Shown here piece by piece: positions 9,643 through 19,716 of a stretch of DNA of 51,177 nt (positions are counted from its first letter, which is position 1; each line of letters begins with the position of its first letter). The translations under genes were made by a program, and so were the position numbers. The notes beneath the pieces were generated by a model. The model saw nothing but the letters and a program-made list of their open reading frames with translations. It had not been told where the DNA came from and did no database searches. This DNA comes from Candidatus Aminicenantota bacterium (lineage in GTDB: Bacteria > Acidobacteriota > Aminicenantia > UBA2199), in NCBI GenBank assembly GCA_029938635.1, contig JAOZUQ010000014.1:1-51177 (forward strand), read 5' to 3'.

Positions 9643-12600
9643 TTAGAATCTTTTCAAAAATTTTCCGAAGAATATTCTCAGGTCATCGAAATATGTATAG
9701 AATATCGGCACTGCAAAAAGTGTCAGGAATGTGGATGTGATTAAACCTCCGATCAATGTTATTCCCATTGGCGCATAGGGAATTCCCACAAGTCCGGTAT
9801 TACCTATAGCCATGGGCAGCAGTCCGAAAATTGTTGTAAGTGCTGTCATAAGGATAGGCCGGAACCTGTTCACTCCTGCAACAAGAATTGCCTGTTCTCT
9901 CTGCATATCAGCTTTTCGATATTGATTTATAAGATCGATGAATACGATCGCATTGTTAACAACAACCCCGATTAGAACAACAAGGCCGATACCTGCCATA
10001 ATTTCAAACGTAGTTCCTGTCAGATACATTAACCAGTATGATCCGACAAATGCAGCCGGGATCGATATCAATACCGACAAGGGAAGTACAAAGGATTCGA
10101 AAAGGACACCCATTATCAGGAAAACAAAAATTATCGAAAAGATCAAAGCTGTGGACAGATCAGAATCCTGTTCCCTGAATCTTCTCCCCCTTCCCCCTTC
10201 TTCGAAAAAATAACCGGTAGGGAATCTATAATCTTTCAATATCTTTGTTATCTTTGCACTCAGTTTTTTCATATCGGTATCCCCAATATAAATTTTAAGC
10301 TCCATGAACGATTTGCCGTTCTCTCTCCTTATGCTTCCCTGACTTTTGTGGTATGTGAAGTTTGCTACAGAGTCGAGGAATGTTTCAGCCCCGGAATCTG
10401 TCTGGAGAAAGGTGCTTTTTAACTGGGCGATCGAATTTCTTGATTCCGGATTTGATTTTACATAGATAGGTATCTCTTTTCCAGGTGTCTGATAGTTTGA
10501 AATTTTTCTTCTTCTCAGGTTGAATGCAACTAGTTGTCCGACATAGTTTGGATTAACTCCTACATTATATGCTTTGTCCCGGTCAACAGATATATGGATC
10601 TCATCATTTCCTGTTTCAGTATCTGTTTCTACGCTTAACACTCCCTCTACAAGTTTGATCTGTTTTTCAATATCTTCGGCAAGGGTTTCAAGCACAGTTG
10701 TATCGTATCCCCTCAAGGTGAATGACACAGAGCCTTCATCACCGCCACCCTGCTCTCTCCATGAAGTTCTGATACGAACTCCGGGAATTACAGGGAGATT
10801 TTTCTTTATATCTTCTGTGAGTTCTTCCCTCGTCAACCTGATATAGGCTGTCAGGCCCAGCATTGATTTGATCTTTGTATAAATCACCTGATACCATTGC
10901 TTGTTTTTATCGGGCTTCAGATAAACTTCGATCCTTCCATGAAAATTTCTTACCCGAGTGGAAATATGGTCTATATGGTAAACCTTCTCTTTCTCCATTA
11001 TTTTGTCAACAATATAGTTCAGGGTCTTATCAACTTTTTCCAGATTGTAATCTGACGGAAAGTTGCAGATAAGCCTAGCATCCCTGGAGCCTCCCTGAGC
11101 AGAATCGGATTTTTTCATGTTGCTCTGAGGTATCACCTGGCTAATTATTATCAGTATTATTATCAGAAGAAAATCAAACCTGTGTTTAAGGACCTTAACA
11201 AGCATAGTCTGATAATTTTGGGTTATCTTGCTATGTGTTGCATGAATGATATGTGATTCCTCCGGGATGGATTTAGTTGAAGCGAGGGGAATAAATATTA
11301 AAGCAATAAAAAGACTTGCAGCTAAAGCAAAAATTACAGGAGCTCCTATCCTTGTCAGGTAGAATGCCATTCCGGAATCCCCCCCCATTATCATAAGGGG
11401 GACAAAAACAACAATAGTTGTGAGAGTAGCCATCAGGATTGCCATCCCGACTTCGGAAGCTCCCATTATTGCAGATTTTCTCAGTCCGTATCCGAGGCCG
11501 CTGAATCTGTAGATATTCTCTGTTATAACTATTGCATTATCAACAACCAAACCTATAGAAACCATTAATCCCATCATTGTAAAGCCGTTCAGGGTCCAGC
11601 CGATCGAATAGATGACCATCATTGAGACAAGAAGGGAAAGCGGGATAGCCAGGGTGAGCATTAGCGTGATCCTCTTCTTCCTGAGAAAAGAATAGAGAAT
11701 AAAGAATGCGAAGATTCCTCCCCACATCATAGTCGTTTTAACATTATTGATCGAATCAGTTATCATTTTGCCCTGATCCCAAAATATAAAATAATCGACA
11801 CCTTTTAATTCAGGCCTTGTTTTGAATTGCTGTTTGAGTTTTTCAACTATATCCAAGCAAACTTCGACAGTATTCGCTTCACTCTCTTTGTATGCAACAA
11901 TTCCTGCAGCGATCTTCCCGTCTACCCGCATCATGTTTCTCTGTTCCTCATCAAAATCGTACCGGACGTCAGCAATGTTACTCAACTTTACTCCGTCCCT
12001 GATATCTATATTTTGAATATCCTGCAAGGTTTTGAATTTTGCGGTACTTCTCAGGAGGAATTTTTTCTTTCCCATATACACATAACCGCTGGACATGGAA
12101 AAATTCTCACTCATTAAACGCTGCATCAATTGGTATAGATTGACATTGTATGTTTTTATCTTATCTGAATTAACTATTATCTGGATATATTTTTCTCTGA
12201 TACCGAACATTTCCACATTTGCAACACCTTTAATTCCATCCATTGCCTGCTTTATGAACTTGTCGGTAACATAATAGGGGTCATCTATATTTTTTTCATA
12301 TGAGACTCCCATATAAATTATAGGTTCATCATTATCTCTGAACCTTCTTATCATTATATGTTCAATCTCATCAGGGATCAGAGATCGTCCTCTTTCTACC
12401 CGGTCAGTAACCTGAGCATATGCAAGGTCCATATTTGTGCCTTGGGAAAATTCCAGCCAGAACCATACTCCTCTCGACATGGAGTTGCTGAAAATACGTT
12501 TCAGGTTTTTTACGGTCTTAAGTTCTCCTTCAAGGGGTTTAACTATCTGTTCCTCTACTTCTTTGGGATTTGAATCGGGATAAGGAACAAACACCCCGAG

Positions 12601-12759
12601 AAACGGAGGGTTGAACCCGGAAGGGAAAAGGTCAAGCTTTATTCTTGTATATGCAACAAATCCTATGACCAGCACAGCTATAAGAATCATTGAAACGGTA
12701 ACCGGCCTGTTCAGTGAAAACTTCGGCAATGCCCTTTCTGTAATTTTCGGCTCTGTCAT
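9643..12759 (-). CDS. RND efflux permease (second of pair)
   Basis: A 1038-residue RND-superfamily inner-membrane pump with the usual pattern: TM1, a large periplasmic loop, TM2-TM7, a second loop, TM8-TM12. TM4 carries 'GLVVDNAIVITENI', where the AcrB proton-relay pair D407-D408 is Asp-Asn, and TM10 carries 'GVVVNNAIVFIDLI' with Asn where AcrB has K940. These substitutions are common in the broad HAE/CzcA-like permeases. The start at 12759 is preferred: it lies one base after the stop of the upstream permease, and the residues after it match normal RND N termini, while a longer version would overlap the upstream gene by 59 bases. Substrate unknown. Confidence 0.93.
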   Translation of the reverse strand: MTEPKITERALPKFSLNRPVTVSMILIAVLVIGFVAYTRIKLDLFPSGFNPPFLGVFVPYPDSNPKEVEEQIVKPLEGELKTVKNLKRIFSNSMSRGVWFWLEFSQGTNMDLAYAQVTDRVERGRSLIPDEIEHIMIRRFRDNDEPIIYMGVSYEKNIDDPYYVTDKFIKQAMDGIKGVANVEMFGIREKYIQIIVNSDKIKTYNVNLYQLMQRLMSENFSMSSGYVYMGKKKFLLRSTAKFKTLQDIQNIDIRDGVKLSNIADVRYDFDEEQRNMMRVDGKIAAGIVAYKESEANTVEVCLDIVEKLKQQFKTRPELKGVDYFIFWDQGKMITDSINNVKTTMMWGGIFAFFILYSFLRKKRITLMLTLAIPLSLLVSMMVIYSIGWTLNGFTMMGLMVSIGLVVDNAIVITENIYRFSGLGYGLRKSAIMGASEVGMAILMATLTTIVVFVPLMIMGGDSGMAFYLTRIGAPVIFALAASLFIALIFIPLASTKSIPEESHIIHATHSKITQNYQTMLVKVLKHRFDFLLIIILIIISQVIPQSNMKKSDSAQGGSRDARLICNFPSDYNLEKVDKTLNYIVDKIMEKEKVYHIDHISTRVRNFHGRIEVYLKPDKNKQWYQVIYTKIKSMLGLTAYIRLTREELTEDIKKNLPVIPGVRIRTSWREQGGGDEGSVSFTLRGYDTTVLETLAEDIEKQIKLVEGVLSVETDTETGNDEIHISVDRDKAYNVGVNPNYVGQLVAFNLRRRKISNYQTPGKEIPIYVKSNPESRNSIAQLKSTFLQTDSGAETFLDSVANFTYHKSQGSIRRENGKSFMELKIYIGDTDMKKLSAKITKILKDYRFPTGYFFEEGGRGRRFREQDSDLSTALIFSIIFVFLIMGVLFESFVLPLSVLISIPAAFVGSYWLMYLTGTTFEIMAGIGLVVLIGVVVNNAIVFIDLINQYRKADMQREQAILVAGVNRFRPILMTALTTIFGLLPMAIGNTGLVGIPYAPMGITLIGGLITSTFLTLFAVPIFYTYFDDLRIFFGKFLKRF

Positions 12760-12760
12760 T

Positions 12761-15700
12761 TTATTTGCTGAACCTGTTATAAACCAGAGGTATAAGCACA
12801 AGAGTAAGGAACGTTGCACTAATTAATCCGGCTATTATTGATATTGCCATCGGAGTTCTGATCTCTGTCCCTTCTCCCAGACCGATTGCCATCGGAAGAA
12901 GTCCAAGCACAGTTGTTGAAGTTGTGATCAGGATCGGCCTCAATCTGACCTTTCCGGCCTGCTTAATGGCCTCTACCTTTTCGATCCCCCTCTTTCTCAA
13001 TAGATTTATATAATCGATAAAAACTATTGCATTGTTTACAACGATACCCACCAGAGTGATCATACCTATATAAACTGTTACACCAATCGGAATTTTTAAA
13101 ACATAAAGAGTTATAAAAACTCCGATCAATGCCATTGGAATAGTAAAAAGGATAAGGAAAGGGTGAAGAAATGATTCAAATTGTGAAGCCATTACTATAT
13201 ATACAAGAAATATTGCCAATACCATGGCAAGTGTTAAACTGCTTGAAGATGTTTCCATTTCCTGGTTCTGTCCGGATAATTCATATGTGAAATCGGGAGG
13301 CATCGGATATTTTTCAACTTCACTATATATCCTGCTTGCAGCCTCGGTAAGATTCAGATGGGCAATGTTTGCGGAAATGATAGCTGACCTGTCCTGATTG
13401 ACCCGCCTGATTTCATTCGGTCCGTTGAGAATTTTTACAGTTGCAACACTGCTTAGAAAGATGGGGATCTTATCTCCAGGGTTAATGATCAGATTCTTAA
13501 TATTTTCAGCCCTGGTTCTCTGATCATCTTTAAGATATACCCTCACATCAATTCTTCTATCTCTCTCTTTGTATTTGGTGGCGACGAATCCTTCGATCTT
13601 ATTTTTAATAATACTTGCAACATCAAATGCGTTCATGCCGAAATGGGCCAGTTTTGCTCTTTCGAACTCAACTACAAGTTCCGGGAAACCTGACTTTACA
13701 CTTGATTCGACATCTTTAAGCCCGTCAATTTCCGATATTTTCTGGTATAGCTCAGAACTTACCCTTCTTAACTCTTCAAGGTTAAAACCTTTGATAATTA
13801 GTTCGATCGGAGATTTTATTGTGAAAAGTGCCGGGCGGGAAATATTATAGTTTACATCAGAGAACTCTTTTAGGACTGTTCTGATATTTGATATGACATG
13901 CTCTTCGACAATCTGAATATTGCCGGATTTTACGATATTGACAGTGATCTTTCCAATATGTTCGCCAACCTCTTTTTCACTGAGCTCATCTTTTGTTGTT
14001 CCTGCAAAATAGCTTATCCCCTTGGTCAAAGCTATCTTGGATATCTGAGAACTGATCCTTTGCAGGATCCTGTCACTCTTTTCAACAGGGGTTCCGACAG
14101 GGAGTGTGATGTTCACAAAGATCGTACCCTGATGAACTTCCGGTATAAGCTCCTTTCCAATATTAGGGAGGATGACCAGGATCGTGATCAGGAAAACTAT
14201 TAATACTGACGAAATTATCTTTGTGTCATTCTTCAGAGAAATATTTAAAAGCTTTGGATAATTATCATTCACAAAACTGATAAACTTACCAAAAATCAAG
14301 TTAACAACCTTTATAACAGGAGCCAGAAACGTCAATAGAACTATGAAAAGAGCTTTTCCCAGAATTATAAATGACGCAACAAGTGTGAACAGGAGACGGG
14401 AAAATATTGCGAGGGTAGAGTTAATGAGAAATCTGATCAAATAGTAAAGATAGGAAATTGTCAGGTCCCAGAAAAGCAATTTCAACAATGCAGGCACAAA
14501 AATCAAAATCTTTTTTAGGAGGTTTGGTTTTCCGGACACTGCATCTGAAAAATTACTGAAAGAACCTGTAATCCATGGAGTTCTGTTTTTCATTGAAGTA
14601 ATAAATGTTGTAAATGGAGTATTGGTGAAATAATTATCCCAGAGGGTTTTTTTCCGGGCAAATTTTTCTTCTGCCAAATTTGAAAAACCGGCAGCGAGCT
14701 CCCTGATTTCGGTTTTGAAAATCTTATCTATCAATGCGATCAGCGGATATATAATTATTATGGCCAACGATACTATCTGGACCAGGAATATTGTTATAAG
14801 TTCCAATCCGATCAGAGCAACGTATGATAGTGCCTGAACAAAAATCATGAACCAGTTCTTAACATTTCTTTCCGATTCGAAATTAAATTTAAAACCGGGT
14901 AGAGATGGCTTCTCTGTTTTTCCGAATTTTCGTGAAGCAAGCATTGGAATGAAAAAAAGTGAAACCATAAGAGATGCAAGTAATGAAAAAACAACTGCAA
15001 GTGAAAGGTCTCCGAATATCTGTCCGGCTATCCCTTCAACAAAAACAATCGGGAAGAAAACTGCAATTGTGGTAAGAGTAGAAGCAATAACAGCTCCTCC
15101 AACCTCGGATACACCTCTGACTGCAGATTCAACCCATCCATCGCCTTCTTCTCTGCATCGGAAAATACTCTCCATTACAACAATTGAGTTGTCGACCAGC
15201 ATTCCAATGCCCAGAGCAAGTCCACCAAGGGACATTATGTTCAGGCTGACCTCAAAAAAGCTTAAAGGTGCAAAAGTAGCAATGATCGAAAGTGGAATTG
15301 ATATAGCGACAATCAGAGTAGTGGAAAAATTCTGAAGAAATAGATAAAGTATAATAATTGCAAATATTCCACCCAAAACAGCAGTATTCCTAACTTCGTT
15401 AATAGAATTTTCGATGAAGATCGATTGGTCGGTGAGGATGTTATATGAAATATTTTCGGGAAGTCTGTGGGCGAGGAATGCAGTCATTTCCTTCTCTCTT
15501 ATTTTCTCTCTGAAAGATTTTTTCTCTCCGCTTTTCTTTTTTTTAAGGTTTTTTACAAATTCACGCTGTTCGGGTGTTCCGAACAATCTATCTTTGACCA
15601 TCTGGCTGACAGCAACAATATTTGCGTCGGCTTCTTTGAATATATTTATCTCGATGCTCTCTTTTTTATTAACTCTGGTAATTACCTTTCGTTCTTTATG

Positions 15701-16492
15701 GCTATAGGAGATTTCGGCAATATCTTTTAATCTGACGGCAATATCACCTTTTTTTGCGATTATTATGTTCTCTATTTCACGCATTGATCTGAATTCATTC
15801 AAGGTTCTTACAATATATTCTGTTTCTCCCTCTTTTATGTTCCCACCGGCTAGGTTGATGTTTTCCTGAGTCAGACGTCTTGTTACATCATTAAAAGCTA
15901 TCTGGGTTATTGCGAGTTTTTCCTCATCGAGTTTTACCAGAATTTCTTTTTCAAGTCCGCCCTTTACTCTGGCGGCTGCCACCCCGGGGATAGATTCGAG
16001 TTCACGGGCAATTTCATCTTCAACCAGTTCCCGGAGGTCAATTAGAGGAATATCGCTAACTATTCCTATCCGGAGGATCGGGTCAAGTGACGGATCATAA
16101 CGGAGTATCATCGGCCTTTCTACTGCCCGGTCAAGGTAGGTCTGGTCGATCTTCTCCCTGATCTCCTGCGCGGCACGGTCAAGATTCACATCCCAGGTGA
16201 ACTCAAGGATAATATCTGATTGTTCAGGACGGGATACAGATGTCAGTGAGATAAGGTTCTTTATCAGCCCTAATTGTTCCTCGAGCGGCCTTGAAACTAT
16301 ATTCTCGACCTCTTCCGGTGCGGCACCCGGATATTCTGTTCTGATCGTAAATGTCGGGTAGGATATCTCCGGCATCAGGTCCCAGCTTAACCTTTTTAGA
16401 CTTACATAACCAAAAACAGCAATACCGAGTGCGATCATAATTATTGCAACCGGCTTTTTTGTGGTAAATTCAAATCTGGATTTAACTTTCAT
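12761..16492 (-). CDS. RND efflux permease with a ~200-residue membrane-rich insertion
   Basis: At 1243 residues this is about 200 longer than a normal RND permease. The RND framework is complete: porter loops, TM4 'GMLVDNSIVVMESI' and TM10 'GIVVNNAIVFIDYI'. Between TM6 ('FFIPMLASRKF') and TM7 ('IISSVLIVFLITILVIL'), where AcrB has only a short cytoplasmic linker, residues about 545-750 hold an insertion. It contains two N-terminal hydrophobic helices, a polar stretch of roughly 80 residues, then three or so more hydrophobic segments. The reading frame is continuous through it. It lies 14 bases after the adaptor gene and 1 base before the second permease. Function is presumed drug or metabolite efflux. 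Confidence 0.93.
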   Translation of the reverse strand: MKVKSRFEFTTKKPVAIIMIALGIAVFGYVSLKRLSWDLMPEISYPTFTIRTEYPGAAPEEVENIVSRPLEEQLGLIKNLISLTSVSRPEQSDIILEFTWDVNLDRAAQEIREKIDQTYLDRAVERPMILRYDPSLDPILRIGIVSDIPLIDLRELVEDEIARELESIPGVAAARVKGGLEKEILVKLDEEKLAITQIAFNDVTRRLTQENINLAGGNIKEGETEYIVRTLNEFRSMREIENIIIAKKGDIAVRLKDIAEISYSHKERKVITRVNKKESIEINIFKEADANIVAVSQMVKDRLFGTPEQREFVKNLKKKKSGEKKSFREKIREKEMTAFLAHRLPENISYNILTDQSIFIENSINEVRNTAVLGGIFAIIILYLFLQNFSTTLIVAISIPLSIIATFAPLSFFEVSLNIMSLGGLALGIGMLVDNSIVVMESIFRCREEGDGWVESAVRGVSEVGGAVIASTLTTIAVFFPIVFVEGIAGQIFGDLSLAVVFSLLASLMVSLFFIPMLASRKFGKTEKPSLPGFKFNFESERNVKNWFMIFVQALSYVALIGLELITIFLVQIVSLAIIIIYPLIALIDKIFKTEIRELAAGFSNLAEEKFARKKTLWDNYFTNTPFTTFITSMKNRTPWITGSFSNFSDAVSGKPNLLKKILIFVPALLKLLFWDLTISYLYYLIRFLINSTLAIFSRLLFTLVASFIILGKALFIVLLTFLAPVIKVVNLIFGKFISFVNDNYPKLLNISLKNDTKIISSVLIVFLITILVILPNIGKELIPEVHQGTIFVNITLPVGTPVEKSDRILQRISSQISKIALTKGISYFAGTTKDELSEKEVGEHIGKITVNIVKSGNIQIVEEHVISNIRTVLKEFSDVNYNISRPALFTIKSPIELIIKGFNLEELRRVSSELYQKISEIDGLKDVESSVKSGFPELVVEFERAKLAHFGMNAFDVASIIKNKIEGFVATKYKERDRRIDVRVYLKDDQRTRAENIKNLIINPGDKIPIFLSSVATVKILNGPNEIRRVNQDRSAIISANIAHLNLTEAASRIYSEVEKYPMPPDFTYELSGQNQEMETSSSSLTLAMVLAIFLVYIVMASQFESFLHPFLILFTIPMALIGVFITLYVLKIPIGVTVYIGMITLVGIVVNNAIVFIDYINLLRKRGIEKVEAIKQAGKVRLRPILITTSTTVLGLLPMAIGLGEGTEIRTPMAISIIAGLISATFLTLVLIPLVYNRFSK

Positions 16493-16506
16493 GTTTCAGC
16501 CTGTTA

Positions 16507-17613
16507 TTAAATTATTGGTTTGATTATCTTAACTTTAGAGTCACTCTTCAAAGAGCTTTTCCCTGCAGATACAAGTTTATCTGCCATTTTAATACCTTTT
16601 GTGATTTCGACCTTGCTTCCATCGTCAAACCCTATCTTGACCTCTTTTCTGAAAGCAATATTTTCCTCATTTATCAGGAATACAAATACCCTGTCCCCTT
16701 CGAACATCAGAACATCCTTTGTGACAAGAATGACATTCTCGTGAACCTTTTTGATTATCTTTACATTTACAAATTGTCCTATAACCATTACATTTTTAGC
16801 ATCTTTGACTTCAATAGTGGTCTTAAAAGTACCTGATTCAGGATCTATTGCAGGTGATATTCTTTTAATATAGCCGTTGAGCACTTTCTTGCCTGATGAA
16901 ATTATCACCTTTTGATTAAGGAATATCTGATCTTTTTCCTGCTCCGGGATATTCACAACAGCAATCTTTTCTTTTGTATAAACCACAGAAAACGCAAGTT
17001 GGTTTGTGTTTATTTTATTTCCTGTCTTAATGTACCTTTTTGAAACAAGTCCGGGTATTGGAGTGGTGATCCGTGTATAAGATAACAGTAGTTTGTTCTG
17101 TTCCCAGTCAAGGCGGCTCTGTTCCATGCTGAACTTCAGCTTTTCATACGCTTCTTTACTGATCAGCTCTTTTTCAAATATCTCTTTTTGTCTTTCAAAC
17201 TCTGCTTTCTGCTGTTCAAAAGTGATTTTTGCCTTTCTTTCGTTTATGGATGCAGCTCTATCGTCAAGAATCGCAAGTACAGTCCCTTTGTTAACCCTGT
17301 CACCTTCATCACGAATGATATTCTCAATAATGCCTGATGTCATTGGATAAATGTCGACCATTTTATCTGTGTCGATATTACTTGAAAAAAGGAGGAAAGA
17401 GTTAATGTCGCCACGTTCCGGAGATTTTACGGATACTGGAATTGTATCGGTCTCATCCTTGTCGTCCTTCCCTTTTTTGTCTTTTCCCTTTTTTACTTCT
17501 GTTTTTTCCTGGTTTTTATTCTTAGTGTCACTTTTTTTTGAATCATTTTCCGAGCAACCCGTAAAATAAATTAATGTAAAAATAATTGCTAAAATCAGAT
17601 AAACTTTCTTCAT
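16507..17613 (-). CDS. RND periplasmic adaptor (membrane fusion) lipoprotein
   Basis: A 368-residue HlyD/AcrA-type adaptor. The start at 17613 is supported by AAGGAG upstream and by the lipoprotein signal peptide that follows, with the lipid-accepting cysteine at C20 in 'YFTGCS'; a longer upstream frame has no such features. After a Lys/Glu/Asp-rich spacer come the lipoyl half-motif ('IIRDEGDRVNKGTVLAILDD'), an alpha-helical hairpin, the second lipoyl half ('YTRITTPIPGLVSKRYI') and the beta-barrel and membrane-proximal domains. It is the first gene of the three-gene efflux operon. No TolC-like outer-membrane factor is encoded here. Confidence 0.93.
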   Translation of the reverse strand: MKKVYLILAIIFTLIYFTGCSENDSKKSDTKNKNQEKTEVKKGKDKKGKDDKDETDTIPVSVKSPERGDINSFLLFSSNIDTDKMVDIYPMTSGIIENIIRDEGDRVNKGTVLAILDDRAASINERKAKITFEQQKAEFERQKEIFEKELISKEAYEKLKFSMEQSRLDWEQNKLLLSYTRITTPIPGLVSKRYIKTGNKINTNQLAFSVVYTKEKIAVVNIPEQEKDQIFLNQKVIISSGKKVLNGYIKRISPAIDPESGTFKTTIEVKDAKNVMVIGQFVNVKIIKKVHENVILVTKDVLMFEGDRVFVFLINEENIAFRKEVKIGFDDGSKVEITKGIKMADKLVSAGKSSLKSDSKVKIIKPII

Positions 17614-17691
17614 AGCCTGACTCCTTAACTGTGTATAATCGTGCAAAATGTAACTTATATAGTGTTTATAACGTATTTTTAATTTAAAAGT

Positions 17692-17720
17692 TTCAAAATC
17701 ACTTCCCTTTGTACTATAAT
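17692..17720 (+). promoter_or_regulatory. Promoter candidate for the TPAT operon
   Basis: A perfect TATAAT at 17715-17720 with TTCAAA 17 bases upstream (17692-17697) lies 27 bases before the tatT start, in the 134-base divergent region shared with the efflux adaptor gene. The -35 match is weak. Confidence 0.5.
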
Positions 17721-17747
17721 CTGTCCTAAGGTTTCGAGGAGGATCAA

Positions 17748-18713
17748 TTGGCCAGGCGATATTTAAAAACAATGATTTTGTTAACAATTGTAACGTTAAT
17801 CTTTTCAGGTTGCTCAATAAATAAACTGGTAATGAACAAAGTTGGGGATATGCTTGCGGGAGACGGGGCAGGGAGCGTTTTCACAGGAGATAACGATCCT
17901 GAATTTGTGGGTGACGCAATGCCTTTTGCGATCAAAATGTATGAATCTATCATGAGGTCTGTTCCGGGTCATGCCGGGTTGGTGGTTACTACCGGAAGTA
18001 TGTATATAATGTATGCGAATGCCTTTCTTTATACTCCTGCATCAATGATGAAAGAAGAGATGTATAAAGAGCAGGAAACCCTGATGAACAGAGCAAAAAA
18101 TCTGTATTTGAGGGGAAGAGATATATTGCTGGACGGTCTCGAGAGGAGGCATTCGGGATTTATGGAACTTCTGAATAAAAAAGAATTTGAAAAAATTCTT
18201 ACAATGATGAAGAAAGATGATGCACCTTTTCTGTATTGGGCGGCAGCAGGGTGGGTTGGTGCTTTCTCCATCGATCCTTTTGACATGGACATTGGAATAA
18301 CCCTGCCCAGAGCAGCAGGACTTATGGATATGGTCCTGAAGCTTGATCCGGAATTTGAAAAAAGTTCAATTCATGATTTTTATATATCTTATTATGGTTC
18401 CCTTCCCGAATATATGGGTGGGAGTAATGAAAAGGCAAGAGAAAATTTCAAAAAATCTGTGGAGTATTCAGATGGAAAGCTGATATCTCCCTTTGTTTCT
18501 CTGGCAACATCTGTATCGATCAATACTCAAAATTTTAAAGAATTCAGAGAGTTATTAAATAAAGCAGCTGTTTTCAATGTTGACATGAACCCGGAGAACC
18601 GGTTGGTGAACATTATTAATAAGCGTAAGGCAAAATGGTATCTTGAGAACGAAGAGGACTTTTTTCTCGAAACAGATAAAGAAACCCCTGCAGATATTGA
18701 TGAGGAGGAGTAA
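17748..18713 (+). CDS. TRAP transporter-associated TatT lipoprotein
   Basis: A 321-residue periplasmic lipoprotein resembling the TatT component of tetratricopeptide-associated TRAP transporters (Treponema pallidum Tp0956 family). It begins with TTG, which is fixed by a strong CGAGGAGGA ribosome site and a lipobox signal peptide ('LIFSGCS', lipidated Cys near residue 22). The body is helical, with a signature 'YMGGSNEKARENFKKSVEYS' repeat typical of the family's TPR-like fold. In T. pallidum, TatT trimerises and binds the TRAP substrate receptor. The gene is followed one base later by the receptor gene. Confidence 0.9.
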   Translation: MARRYLKTMILLTIVTLIFSGCSINKLVMNKVGDMLAGDGAGSVFTGDNDPEFVGDAMPFAIKMYESIMRSVPGHAGLVVTTGSMYIMYANAFLYTPASMMKEEMYKEQETLMNRAKNLYLRGRDILLDGLERRHSGFMELLNKKEFEKILTMMKKDDAPFLYWAAAGWVGAFSIDPFDMDIGITLPRAAGLMDMVLKLDPEFEKSSIHDFYISYYGSLPEYMGGSNEKARENFKKSVEYSDGKLISPFVSLATSVSINTQNFKEFRELLNKAAVFNVDMNPENRLVNIINKRKAKWYLENEEDFFLETDKETPADIDEEE

Positions 18714-18714
18714 A

Positions 18715-19716
18715 ATGAAGAGTAAAATTATTTTCATACTTATAATTCTGATGATCTTGGCACAGCCGTTGATCTCAGTCACGATAAAGATAGGCAGTAT
18801 AGCACCGGCAAAATCTCCCTGGGATAAAGCTCTCAGAGAATTAGGCCGTGAGTGGAAAGCTATTTCAGGCGGAAAAGTAAATGTAAAGATATATCCGGGA
18901 GGAATTGCCGGAAGCGAAGAGGATATGATAAGGAAAATGAAAGTAGGTACCCTGGGTGGGGCTGTTTTCACGAACAGAGGCCTTACAAAGATCTATTCTG
19001 AATTTTATGTCCTTAACATTCCATTTAATTTTAATTCGGAAAAGGAATTCCGGTATGTAACAAATAAAATGAATCCCCTTTTTGAAGAGAGGATAGAGAA
19101 GAAAGGGTATAAAGTTATAATCTGGTCAATGGCAGGCTGGATACATTTTTTCTCGAAAAACAAGATAGAATATCCGAAAGACCTGAAAAAACATAAATTG
19201 TCTTTTACAACCGGGGAACCGGAACTTGAGCAGGTATGGAAAAAATCCGGATACCAGGTAATCCCGAATGATATGAACGACCTTATGATGGGACTTCAGA
19301 GCGGGATGGTAAATGCTTTTTATCTCCCTCCGCTGGTTGCCGCTTCAGGGCAGTATTTCCCCCTGGCGCCCCATATGCTTACACTGAAGATTGCCCCGAT
19401 ATATGGAGGTATTGTTATATCTGGTAGAATGTGGAAAAGAATTCCTGAAAAATTCAGAGAAGACTTTATGAAGAAAGCAAAAGAGATTTCGGCAAAACTT
19501 CAGAAAAAAACAAAATCACTTGAGGCGGAAGCTGTTGAAACCATGAAGAAGCATGGTTTGAAGATCCATCCTGTTCCGGAAGGGAGCATGGACAAATGGA
19601 GAGCCGCATCCGAAAAGGGATTTGACTCATTGATAAACAAAGTATTCTCCCAGGCAATTTATGATAAAATGATGGGATATTTAAATCAATACAGACAAAA
19701 ACAGAATGTCAAATAA
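18715..19716 (+). CDS. TRAP transporter substrate-binding protein (DctP family, TPAT receptor)
   Basis: A 333-residue periplasmic receptor with signal peptide (about 1-19) and the TRAP DctP pattern: 'KIGSIAPAKSPWDKAL', 'YPGGIAGSEEDMIRKMKVG', and a late region with 'GGIVISGRMWKRIPEKFR'. The start at 18715 has GAGGAGGAG right before it and lies one base after the tatT stop. The canonical arginine that pairs with a substrate carboxylate in classical DctP proteins is not obvious; receptors of the TatT-associated type are thought to bind hydrophobic ligands, so the substrate is left open. Confidence 0.92.
   Translation: MKSKIIFILIILMILAQPLISVTIKIGSIAPAKSPWDKALRELGREWKAISGGKVNVKIYPGGIAGSEEDMIRKMKVGTLGGAVFTNRGLTKIYSEFYVLNIPFNFNSEKEFRYVTNKMNPLFEERIEKKGYKVIIWSMAGWIHFFSKNKIEYPKDLKKHKLSFTTGEPELEQVWKKSGYQVIPNDMNDLMMGLQSGMVNAFYLPPLVAASGQYFPLAPHMLTLKIAPIYGGIVISGRMWKRIPEKFREDFMKKAKEISAKLQKKTKSLEAEAVETMKKHGLKIHPVPEGSMDKWRAASEKGFDSLINKVFSQAIYDKMMGYLNQYRQKQNVK

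Noticed and set aside
17614-17747. A regulator operator in the adaptor/tatT divergent region
   Set aside because: No clear dyad or repeated word stands out from the AT-rich background beyond the promoter elements.
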